Of a stretch of 18,422 nucleotides of DNA, positions 6,695-13,224 are shown piece by piece. A program made the translations under genes and the position numbers. The notes under the pieces are model-generated. The model saw only the letters and a list, made by a program, of their open reading frames with translations. It searched no databases and was not told the DNA's origin. The DNA comes from Bacteroidota bacterium (GTDB taxonomy: Bacteria > Bacteroidota > Bacteroidia > Chitinophagales > Chitinophagaceae): NCBI GenBank assembly GCA_947447835.1, contig CANFLP010000027.1, positions 1 to 18,422 of the forward strand, read 5' to 3'. Each line of letters opens with the position of its first letter. Position 1 is the first letter of the stretch.

Positions 6695-7108
6695 ATGAAA
6701 CCAATTGAAAGAATTGCAATGTACCTACAGTTTAAATCAATCGCACCTTATGCTTTTGAAAGAAAAATCAATTTGTCCAATGGCTATATCGCCAAACAGT
6801 TAAAGCATAATGGCTCTGTTGGCTCAGACATATTAATTAGAATTTGCGAAGTGTACCCAGAGTTGAACATCAAGTGGTTATTAACTGGAGATGGTTCAAT
6901 GATATTGGAAACTATTGACAATACAGAGAACTCCCGTGTTGACGAATATGTTATTCAGTATGAGGTGCATAATAAGAAGTTGAAATCATTAGAATCAGAT
7001 CTTGAAAAATTAAGCCATAGAATTATGGACAAGGATAAAATTATCGGCTTGTATGAGTTTATGCTCAACAATAAAAATCATGCAGGTACCATTGGAGATA
7101 TGATATAG
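6695..7108 (+). CDS. Small XRE/phage-repressor-like HTH regulator with coiled-coil tail
   Basis: 137-residue predicted DNA-binding protein. Residues 1-70 resemble the HTH domain common in Bacteroidetes regulators: an early helix (IERIAMYLQF), a recognition-type helix around NLSNGYIAKQLKH, then ICEVYPELNIKWLLTGDGSMI at 51-71, where the WLLTGDG motif is diagnostic of this group of phage CI/Xre-like domains. Residues about 83-112 are heptad-like (YEVHNKKLKSLESDLEKLSHRIMDKDK), suggesting a dimerising coiled coil. There is no peptidase (LexA/S24) domain. It follows the ABC-F gene after 124 bases with a possible terminator and a paired repeat between them, so it is probably transcribed separately. 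Its targets are unknown; autoregulation through the repeat at 6593-6626 is a guess. Such genes are also found scattered outside prophages, and no other phage genes are nearby. Confidence 0.8.
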   Translation: MKPIERIAMYLQFKSIAPYAFERKINLSNGYIAKQLKHNGSVGSDILIRICEVYPELNIKWLLTGDGSMILETIDNTENSRVDEYVIQYEVHNKKLKSLESDLEKLSHRIMDKDKIIGLYEFMLNNKNHAGTIGDMI

Positions 7109-7136
7109 AAATCTACCTCAAAGTCGTATTTCTAAA

Positions 7137-7174
7137 ATAACAAAGCCCCATCTGTTTAGACGAGGCTTTGTTAT
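7137..7174. terminator. Bidirectional terminator between the HTH gene and gcvP
   Basis: A perfect 11-bp stem, ATAACAAAGCC (7137-7147) with GGCTTTGTTAT (7164-7174), surrounds a 16-base loop. On the minus strand the hairpin is followed by T-rich sequence (TTTAGAAAT), which suits gcvP transcription. It sits between two convergent genes. This is the strongest hairpin in the window. Confidence 0.85.
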
Positions 7175-7196
7175 ATAGTTATTGGATGAGTCTCAG

Positions 7197-10055
7197 TTAA
7201 GCATAAGAAGCGACTGGCTCACAAGTGCAAATTAAATTACGATCACCATGTGTATTGTTTACTCTAGCTACAGTTGGCCAGAATTTACTTGCTTGTACAT
7301 AAGGAAGAGGGAAGGCCGCAGTTTGTCTTGAATACGTATGATTCCATTCGTCTGCACAAATCACTTTTTGTGTATGAGGTGCATTTTTCAAAGGATTATC
7401 TGTACGATCCAATTGTCCATTTTCAACCGCTTTAATTTCATTATAAATACCAATTAAGGCATCACAGAAACGATCTAATTCTCCTTTGTCCTCACTTTCA
7501 GTGGGTTCAATCATAATGGTACCTGCTACCGGGAAACTAACTGTTGGTGCGTGGAAACCATAATCAATTAAACGTTTTGCAACATCTTCTGCTTCAATAC
7601 CTGCGCTTGCTTTAAATGGTCTTAGGTCAATAATAAATTCGTGTGCGCAAGTTCCATTCTTACCGGCGTATAAAATGGTATAGCATTTTTCTAGTTTTGA
7701 CTTCATGTAATTAGCATTCATTATGGCAAATGCGGTAGAAAGCGTTAAACCGTCGGCACCTAACATTTTAATATAAGCATAGCTAATTAATAAAATACTA
7801 GCAGACCCTAATGGAGCTGCGCTCACTGCGTTCGCGCCATTCCCATTATTATTATGACCAGGTAAATAAGGAGCTAATTTATCATTTACACAAATTGGTC
7901 CCATGCCAGGTCCACCTCCACCATGTGGAATGGCGAATGTTTTATGTAAGTTTAAGTGACAAACGTCTGCACCAATATTACCAGGGCTTGTTAAACCAAC
8001 CTGAGCATTCATATTGGCACCATCCATATATACTAAACCACCAAAATCGTGAATGGTTTGGCAAATGTCAATAATAGTTTCTTCAAATACACCATGTGTG
8101 CTAGGGTAAGTAACCATTAAGGCACCTAAATTAGCTGCATGTAGTTCTGCTTTTGCTTTTAAGTCTGCAACATCAATATTTCCTGCAGCATCACAAGCAA
8201 CCACTACTACTTTAAACCCAGCCATGACCGCACTGGCAGGGTTAGTGCCGTGGGCGCTAATTGGAATTAATACAATATTGCGATGTGCCTCGTTACGTGC
8301 TTGATGATAAGAGCGAATAGTTAATAAACCAGCGTATTCACCTTGTGCACCACTGTTTGGTTGTAAGCTACAAGCGGTAAAGCCAGTAGTCTCACATAAG
8401 TAAGCACTCAATTCTTTTGCTAATGCTTGGTAACCCAATGTTTGATGGCTAGGAGCGAAAGGGTGCATACTACTAAACGCAGGCCAGCTAACTGGAATCA
8501 TTTCAGTTGCTGCATTTAATTTCATAGTACAGCTACCTAAGCTAATCATGCTTGTATTTAAAGAAAGATCCTTGTTCTCTAATTGCTTAATATAACGCAT
8601 CATTTGTGTTTCACTATGATGTGTATTAAATACCGGGTGCAATAAATATTTTGAAGTTCTAACTAATTCAGGTTGAATGTTTGCGTTTTTAACAGACGCG
8701 TTAATTGCGTTTGCTTTTTTGCCAGTTACTTTTTCAAACAATGCAACTACATTTTGAATATCTGTTATGGAAGTAGTCTCGTCAATTGTAATGCTTAGGC
8801 TACCATCTTGTAAATAATTGAAATTAATTTCGGCATCTGTTGCAAATTTCTTTAATGTAGCAGTGTTAAATCCACTTACTAATAATGTATCAAAGTAATA
8901 TGCATTTGCTTGTTGTAATCCTAAAGATTGTAATTGTTGGTCTAAGCTTTGTGCTAAGCCATGTACTTTTTCGGCAATCTTTTTTAATCCAGCTGGACCA
9001 TGGTATACAGCATACATTACTGCCATGTTAGCCAATAATGCTTGTGCAGTACAAATATTAGAAGTTGCTTTTTCTCTCTTAATATGTTGTTCACGTGTTT
9101 GCAAGGCCATTCTTAAAGCACGATTGCCTTGTGCATCTACACTCACACCAATTAAACGACCAGGCATTCCTCTTTTAAATTCATCCTTAGTTGCGAAGTA
9201 AGCAGCATGAGGTCCACCAAATCCCATTGGAACACCAAAACGTTGTGTGTTACCCACAGCAACATCGGCATTTAATTCACTAGGGCTCTTTAATAATGTT
9301 AATGCTAAAATGTCTGCAACTAATATCACCAATCCACCAGCTTGGTGAACTTCATTAATAAATGTTTCATATGCTTCAATACTTCCTTTGCTATTTGGAT
9401 ATTGTAAAATAGCGCCAAAGAAAGTACCGTCAATTGTTATTGATTGATAATCGCCTTCTACTAATTGAATGCCAATTGGATTAGCACGCGTAGCTAATAC
9501 ATCCTTTGTTTGTTGGAAAATAGATGCGTCAACAAACAATTTTGGTTGCGTTACGGCATCTGTTTTATTAACATGGTTAAAAATCATTGCCATTGCTTCT
9601 GCAGCTGCTGTTGCTTCGTCTAACAATGAGGCATTCGCAATAGGCAATCCAGTTAAATCGGCTACCATGGTTTGGTAGTTTAATAAACTCTCTAAACGGC
9701 CTTGTGCAATTTCGGCTTGGTAAGGAGTGTATTGTGTATACCAACCTGGGTTTTCAAATATATTTCTCAAAATCACACTTGGCGTAATTGTGCCGTAGTA
9801 ACCTTGACCAATAAAGTTTTTTGCAATAATATTTTTTGCTCCAATTGATTGAAGTGATTGTAACATTTCAAATTCAGTCAATCCTTCGGGAATATTCATT
9901 GGCTTTTTCAAGCGAATATTATTAGGAACTGTTTTTTCGATTAATTCGTTCAATGACTTAGCGCCAATGCTTTCTAACATTTTTTGCGTGTCGGCGTCAT
10001 TTGGGCCAATATGCCTTTTGATAAACTCTGCGCCACTTGTATTCGATTGCAACAT
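7197..10055 (-). CDS. gcvP: Glycine dehydrogenase (decarboxylating), P-protein of the glycine cleavage system
   Basis: PLP enzyme that decarboxylates glycine and passes the aminomethyl group to the lipoyl arm of GcvH. It is the single-chain form (about 952 residues), like E. coli, rather than the split GcvPA/GcvPB form. The PLP lysine is Lys705 in NLHKTFAIPHGGGGPGMGP, with the glycine-rich loop intact. The N-terminal half begins FIKRHIGPN, as usual, and contains TPYQAEIAQGRLESLLNYQTM. I place the start at ATG 10055: the frame stays open to a TTG at 10097, but that extension contains the -7 element at 10078-10085, and the family starts close to FIKRHIG. The mRNA leader just before the ATG contains CCTCCTTTT, which resembles the anti-Shine-Dalgarno end of 16S rRNA. 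gcvT, gcvH and lpd are not in this window, so the gene stands apart from its partners. Confidence 0.98.
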   Translation of the reverse strand: MLQSNTSGAEFIKRHIGPNDADTQKMLESIGAKSLNELIEKTVPNNIRLKKPMNIPEGLTEFEMLQSLQSIGAKNIIAKNFIGQGYYGTITPSVILRNIFENPGWYTQYTPYQAEIAQGRLESLLNYQTMVADLTGLPIANASLLDEATAAAEAMAMIFNHVNKTDAVTQPKLFVDASIFQQTKDVLATRANPIGIQLVEGDYQSITIDGTFFGAILQYPNSKGSIEAYETFINEVHQAGGLVILVADILALTLLKSPSELNADVAVGNTQRFGVPMGFGGPHAAYFATKDEFKRGMPGRLIGVSVDAQGNRALRMALQTREQHIKREKATSNICTAQALLANMAVMYAVYHGPAGLKKIAEKVHGLAQSLDQQLQSLGLQQANAYYFDTLLVSGFNTATLKKFATDAEINFNYLQDGSLSITIDETTSITDIQNVVALFEKVTGKKANAINASVKNANIQPELVRTSKYLLHPVFNTHHSETQMMRYIKQLENKDLSLNTSMISLGSCTMKLNAATEMIPVSWPAFSSMHPFAPSHQTLGYQALAKELSAYLCETTGFTACSLQPNSGAQGEYAGLLTIRSYHQARNEAHRNIVLIPISAHGTNPASAVMAGFKVVVVACDAAGNIDVADLKAKAELHAANLGALMVTYPSTHGVFEETIIDICQTIHDFGGLVYMDGANMNAQVGLTSPGNIGADVCHLNLHKTFAIPHGGGGPGMGPICVNDKLAPYLPGHNNNGNGANAVSAAPLGSASILLISYAYIKMLGADGLTLSTAFAIMNANYMKSKLEKCYTILYAGKNGTCAHEFIIDLRPFKASAGIEAEDVAKRLIDYGFHAPTVSFPVAGTIMIEPTESEDKGELDRFCDALIGIYNEIKAVENGQLDRTDNPLKNAPHTQKVICADEWNHTYSRQTAAFPLPYVQASKFWPTVARVNNTHGDRNLICTCEPVASYA

Positions 10056-10077
10056 AAAAGGAGGTTTTAAATGGCCA

Positions 10078-10085
10078 CAAAGATA
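10078..10085 (-). promoter_or_regulatory. -7 promoter element of gcvP
   Basis: The minus strand reads TATCTTTG, an exact TAnnTTTG match, ending 22 bases before the chosen ATG at 10055. It lies inside the longer TTG-started frame and is the main reason for rejecting that start. The leader is too short to hold a glycine riboswitch. Confidence 0.55.
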
Positions 10086-10133
10086 CTTAATAATCAAAGG
10101 CTAAGGAGTCCTTTTGATATGGGTGGGGAAAGC

Positions 10134-10164
10134 TTGTGGATGACCTTTAAAAGGGTTACATTTG
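10134..10164 (+). promoter_or_regulatory. Promoter of the YkgJ-like gene (TTG, then TACATTTG)
   Basis: TTG at 10134-10136 and TACATTTG at 10157-10164 are 20 bases apart, a good Bacteroidetes-type arrangement. The -7 element ends 9 bases before the ATG at 10174 and overlaps a TTG codon at 10162 that would otherwise be a possible start. Confidence 0.6.
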
Positions 10165-10173
10165 TGGCCTATT

Positions 10174-10656
10174 ATGGACCAATCTGTTGAACATTTATAC
10201 GAAACGCCGGCACCTGAGATACTCAAAAAGTTCCAAAACTTTTTAAAAAGAGTGGACAAACGTGTTATTTTAAAGCAATTACCTGAATTGCATGAGGCTG
10301 CTTTTGAAAAAATTGACTGCTTAGACTGTGCTAGATGTTGTAAGAACTATTCCCCCCGCTTTAAAATGCCAGATATTAAAAGGATTAGTAAAGCGATGGG
10401 TATGAAAGAAGTTGCTTTTATTGAGAAGTATTTGTCAATGGATAACGAAGGGGATTATGTTGTAAAAACAAGACCTTGTGCCTTTTTAGACGAGGATAAT
10501 ACTTGCAGTATTTATGATTACCGACCTTCGGATTGTGAAAGATTTCCTTATACCGATGAGGATGTGTTTTTTAAACGTTCTGCTATTACCATGAAGAATG
10601 CTGAATTCTGTCCTGCAGTACATGATGTAATGATTGGCTTGCTTTCCAAAGGCTAG
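10174..10656 (+). CDS. YkgJ-family cysteine-cluster protein (putative Zn/Fe-binding)
   Basis: 160 residues from ATG 10174; an in-frame TTG four codons earlier lies within the promoter and is unlikely to be used. The family signature CLDCARCC gives Cys49, Cys52, Cys55 and Cys56, followed by Cys102 (RPCAF), Cys111 (NTCSIYDYRP), Cys121 (SDCERFP) and Cys146 (EFCPAV), the full set of the CxxCxxCC/YkgJ family (PF03692, a putative zinc- or iron-chelating domain). No signal peptide or membrane segment is seen, so it should be cytosolic. The biochemical role of the family is not well established; some members are proposed to hold Fe-S clusters. It diverges from gcvP and converges on the MFS gene with only 24 bases between stop codons, where I see no clear hairpin. 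Confidence 0.9.
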   Translation: MDQSVEHLYETPAPEILKKFQNFLKRVDKRVILKQLPELHEAAFEKIDCLDCARCCKNYSPRFKMPDIKRISKAMGMKEVAFIEKYLSMDNEGDYVVKTRPCAFLDEDNTCSIYDYRPSDCERFPYTDEDVFFKRSAITMKNAEFCPAVHDVMIGLLSKG

Positions 10657-10680
10657 TAAGGCAGGCTTCTTAGGAACGAA

Positions 10681-11949
10681 TTAGTACTCCATTTTCCTTA
10701 AGCTAGGTGCTTTAAACCAAGTGGTGAACACTACTAATAAAGTCATGGAACCACCAAAGACAACAGAAGGAATTACACCCATTAATTTTGCTGCTACGCC
10801 ACTTTCAAATTGACCTAATTCGTTACTGCTATTGATAAACATGGAATTGACACTCATGACCCTGCCACGCATATGATCGGGTGTTTTTAATTGCACTATG
10901 GTGCCACGCACAATCATGCTGAATCCATCTAGAATCCCACTTATGACCAAGGCTGCAAAAGAAATCCAGAACATTTTAGAAAGTGCAAATACAATAATGC
11001 AAATTCCAAATCCGCCTACTGCTAATAATAATTTCTTTCCTTGACCTGCATTCACAGGGAATAATGTGATTATGAAAATAATAAGAATAGCGCCAATATC
11101 TGAAGCTGCGTTTAACCAGCCAAAGCCAATGGGTCCGACATTTAAAATGTCTTTAGCAAAAACCGGAATCATTGCTACTGCGCCTCCAAATAAAACTGCA
11201 AATAAGTCCAATGATAGTGCGCCAAGTACTTCCTTGGTATTAAACACAAATCTTAATCCTTCTTTAACACTCTCCATTGGTTTTTGATCAACAACAATAT
11301 CTGCATGTGGAGGTAGTGGACTTATTTTAGAAATAAATATAAATCCTAAACCAACCAAGCTAACAACGACAATTAGTGAGCCAGTATGTCCAAAACCTGC
11401 GATAATAAAACCTACAATGGCATGTCCTAAAATAGAAGCAGTAAGCCAAATGCCTTGACTCCAAGTTGTTGCATTTTGTAATAAATTTTTTGGCATGATA
11501 CTACCTACGATGGTTCCAAAACTTGGTCCTGTAAATGATCGAATAATACCTGTACAGAAAATTAAAAAGTAAATACAAGCCGCAATCAAAAGGGTATTGT
11601 TGTTTGCAATATGATCGGTTTTGTCGTTATAATAGGAAAGGCCAAGTAAGCCTAATGCACAAACCCAATACAATACAACGCCGCGTAATAATAGCTTCCT
11701 TTTTTCACTAATGTCAATTACGTGCCCTGCATATAGTGCTAATGAAACTGCTGGAATAACTTCGGCTAAACCAATTAATCCTATGGCAAAAGGCTGGTTG
11801 GTTAATTCGTATATCCACCATCCAACTAAAGTGCCCATCATTCTTAATCCCATAATGAACAAAAAACGACCAATCATCAGGTTCCTAAATTCTACTACTT
11901 TTAAGGCAGCAAATGGATCTTTTTTCAGGATGGTCGGCGATGTTTCCAT
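10681..11949 (-). CDS. MFS transporter, EntS/MFS_3-like exporter
   Basis: 422-residue inner-membrane protein with about 12 hydrophobic segments in two groups of six, separated by a charged loop around residues 205-235 (ISPLPPHADIVVDQKPMESVKEG). The motif-A-like sequence GHVIDISEKRKLL follows the second segment, and the second half carries MRGRVMSVNSMF(I)NSSNELGQFESG, typical of the EntS-like MFS_3 group. Members export siderophores, drugs or unknown metabolites; the substrate here is unknown and no siderophore genes are nearby. The ATG at 11949 is 9 bases after the stop of the deoxynucleoside kinase gene on the same strand, so the two are probably co-transcribed, though no functional link is evident. 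Confidence 0.88.
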   Translation of the reverse strand: METSPTILKKDPFAALKVVEFRNLMIGRFLFIMGLRMMGTLVGWWIYELTNQPFAIGLIGLAEVIPAVSLALYAGHVIDISEKRKLLLRGVVLYWVCALGLLGLSYYNDKTDHIANNNTLLIAACIYFLIFCTGIIRSFTGPSFGTIVGSIMPKNLLQNATTWSQGIWLTASILGHAIVGFIIAGFGHTGSLIVVVSLVGLGFIFISKISPLPPHADIVVDQKPMESVKEGLRFVFNTKEVLGALSLDLFAVLFGGAVAMIPVFAKDILNVGPIGFGWLNAASDIGAILIIFIITLFPVNAGQGKKLLLAVGGFGICIIVFALSKMFWISFAALVISGILDGFSMIVRGTIVQLKTPDHMRGRVMSVNSMFINSSNELGQFESGVAAKLMGVIPSVVFGGSMTLLVVFTTWFKAPSLRKMEY

Positions 11950-11958
11950 AGTATTGGT

Positions 11959-12591
11959 TTATGGCAAATTAAAATAGTGCTGCCCTTCGTCTAAGTCTTT
12001 CTCAAGCGCATCAGTAATAACTTTAAAATGTGCTTCGTTGTATAAGAAGTCGGCATTGCTTGCATCTACAAAAATAGTGCGAACATTATGCTGCTTTATA
12101 TAGCTAGTATAAGTCTCTTGTATTTTAAATAAGTATTCGTCAGGAATAGCTTGCTCAAATTTTCTATTTCTTTTTTTAATATTTCCTTGCAAACGATTTA
12201 CAGGCGCGTGCAAATAAATGATAATATCTGGCGGAGTTAATTGCTGATAAAAAACATCAAACATTTTTTGATACAATCTAAATTCTTCCTCAGGTAAATT
12301 CACTTTTGCAAACAGTAAGCACTTTGTAAAAATATAATCCGATACAGTTACTTCTTGAAACAGATCTTTATTTTTAACTAGTTCCTGCTGTTGTTTAAAA
12401 CGCTCAGCTAAAAAAAATAATTCTAATGGGAATGCGTATTGTTTTGGGTTCTCGTAAAACTTAGTTAAGAATGGATTTTCAGCAAATTCTTCCAAAACCA
12501 ACTTTGCATTATAATGTTGTGATAGTAAATGCGAAAGCGTAGTTTTCCCAGCTCCAATATTCCCCTCAATTGCTATAAAACGATGATTCAT
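11959..12591 (-). CDS. Deoxynucleoside kinase (dAK/dGK/dCK family)
   Basis: 210-residue cytosolic kinase that phosphorylates deoxynucleosides for dNTP salvage. The P-loop GNIGAGKTT is at 10-18, the LEEFAENPF segment at about 33-41 carries the catalytic glutamate region, LFFLAERFKQQ (about 58-68) contains the conserved Arg/Gln substrate contacts, and VSDYIFTKCLLFA takes the place of the D/ERS-like motif. IKKRNRKFEQAIPDEYL is the arginine-rich lid. Length fits the bacterial family (about 205-225). It lies directly downstream of folK but has its own exact -7 element, and is followed after 9 bases by the MFS gene. Substrate preference (dA, dG or dC) cannot be read here. Confidence 0.92.
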   Translation of the reverse strand: MNHRFIAIEGNIGAGKTTLSHLLSQHYNAKLVLEEFAENPFLTKFYENPKQYAFPLELFFLAERFKQQQELVKNKDLFQEVTVSDYIFTKCLLFAKVNLPEEEFRLYQKMFDVFYQQLTPPDIIIYLHAPVNRLQGNIKKRNRKFEQAIPDEYLFKIQETYTSYIKQHNVRTIFVDASNADFLYNEAHFKVITDALEKDLDEGQHYFNLP

Positions 12592-12614
12592 AATTTTTTC
12601 CTATTCTACTTGGC

Positions 12615-12642
12615 CAAATATAGTAAGGCAAAAGCTTACAAA
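12615..12642 (-). promoter_or_regulatory. Promoter of the deoxynucleoside kinase gene overlapping the end of folK
   Basis: The minus strand reads TATATTTG at 12622-12615, an exact -7 match 23 bases before the ATG at 12591. A TTTG (12642-12639) lies 16 bases upstream, slightly short of the usual 17-23 spacing, and overlaps the folK stop region. The kinase and MFS genes can therefore be expressed apart from folK. Confidence 0.5.
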
Positions 12643-13124
12643 TTGCTTTTTTTATACACAGCTAAAGAATCTCCACATTCTTTCAACAATGATTCATTGG
12701 TTTTGAGTAAAACAGGATGAATATAGTTTAGGGCAATCTCAGATAAAGGCAATAAAACAAACCTTCTTTCGGTAAGACGGGGATGCGGAATTGTAAGTAG
12801 TTCGGTTTGTATAATCTCCTCATTAAAATAGATAATATCAATGTCAATAATTCTTGGTCCTAATGGAATATCTCTTTCCCTTCCCATCTTTTTTTCAATG
12901 CCTAGTAAGCATTTCATTAATGAAGTTGCATCCAGAAGGGTATGTATAAATATAGCTTGGTTTAAAAAATCAGGTTGGTCGGTAAATCCCCATGCGGCAG
13001 TCTCGTATATCGATGACAATGCGTGTATTGATCCAGCTTCCTGTTCAATAAGATTTAGGGCTAGTGCTAGGTTTGCCACTCGGTCGCCCATATTGCCACC
13101 TATCAAGAGGTATACTTTGTTCAT
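12636..13124 (-). CDS. folK: 2-amino-4-hydroxy-6-hydroxymethyldihydropteridine pyrophosphokinase
   Basis: 162-residue cytosolic folate-synthesis enzyme that transfers pyrophosphate from ATP to 6-hydroxymethyl-dihydropterin. Seen: YLLIGGNMGDR at 5-15, ETAAWGFTDQPDFLNQ at 41-56, the catalytic metal-binding aspartates Asp94 and Asp96 in GPRIIDIDIIYF, and PHPRLTERRFVLLPL at 113-127. I choose ATG 13124, because the protein then begins MNKVYLLIGGN as the family does; the longer frame uses a TTG at 13148 and adds eight residues not typical of the family. It is followed on the same strand by the deoxynucleoside kinase gene (44-base gap with its own promoter) and diverges from sppA. Confidence 0.96.
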   Translation of the reverse strand: MNKVYLLIGGNMGDRVANLALALNLIEQEAGSIHALSSIYETAAWGFTDQPDFLNQAIFIHTLLDATSLMKCLLGIEKKMGRERDIPLGPRIIDIDIIYFNEEIIQTELLTIPHPRLTERRFVLLPLSEIALNYIHPVLLKTNESLLKECGDSLAVYKKSNL

Positions 13125-13173
13125 AGAAGGTTTATAAAAGTAGCTCAAATATCCATAATTTTACAGCGTTACC

Positions 13174-13198
13174 CTATTTTAGTTGTGTCTATTTTAGT
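13174..13198. repeat. Two direct copies of CTATTTTAGT between folK and sppA
   Basis: CTATTTTAGT occurs at 13174-13183 and again at 13189-13198, 15 bases apart, in the 100-base divergent region. Each copy contains TATTTTAG, one mismatch from the -7 consensus TAnnTTTG, so they may be tandem weak promoters for sppA or a small operator. No exact -7 element is seen for sppA; on the minus strand GATATTTG, one mismatch, lies about 20-30 bases upstream of folK. Confidence 0.35.
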
Positions 13199-13224
13199 GG
13201 AATCTTTATTTCAATACCTTCTGC

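Noticed and set aside
6695..7108. Prophage or mobile-element remnant around the HTH gene
   Set aside because: The regulator is phage-repressor-like, but there is no integrase, no other phage gene, no att-like repeat and no shift in composition; both neighbours are core genes.
7811..8074. Plus-strand frame of 87 codons
   Set aside because: Antisense to the PLP-binding region of gcvP; its His/Tyr-rich translation is what the complement of that glycine-rich coding sequence would give.
10056..10173. Glycine riboswitch upstream of gcvP
   Set aside because: The inferred leader is only about 20 bases, and no tandem aptamer-like structure is visible; the gap is shared with a divergent promoter.
10681..13124. 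folK-kinase-MFS as a new nucleoside/folate defence or salvage system
   Set aside because: folK next to a deoxynucleoside kinase is, as far as I recall, a common Bacteroidetes arrangement; the kinase has its own promoter, and the MFS protein has no feature linking it to nucleosides.
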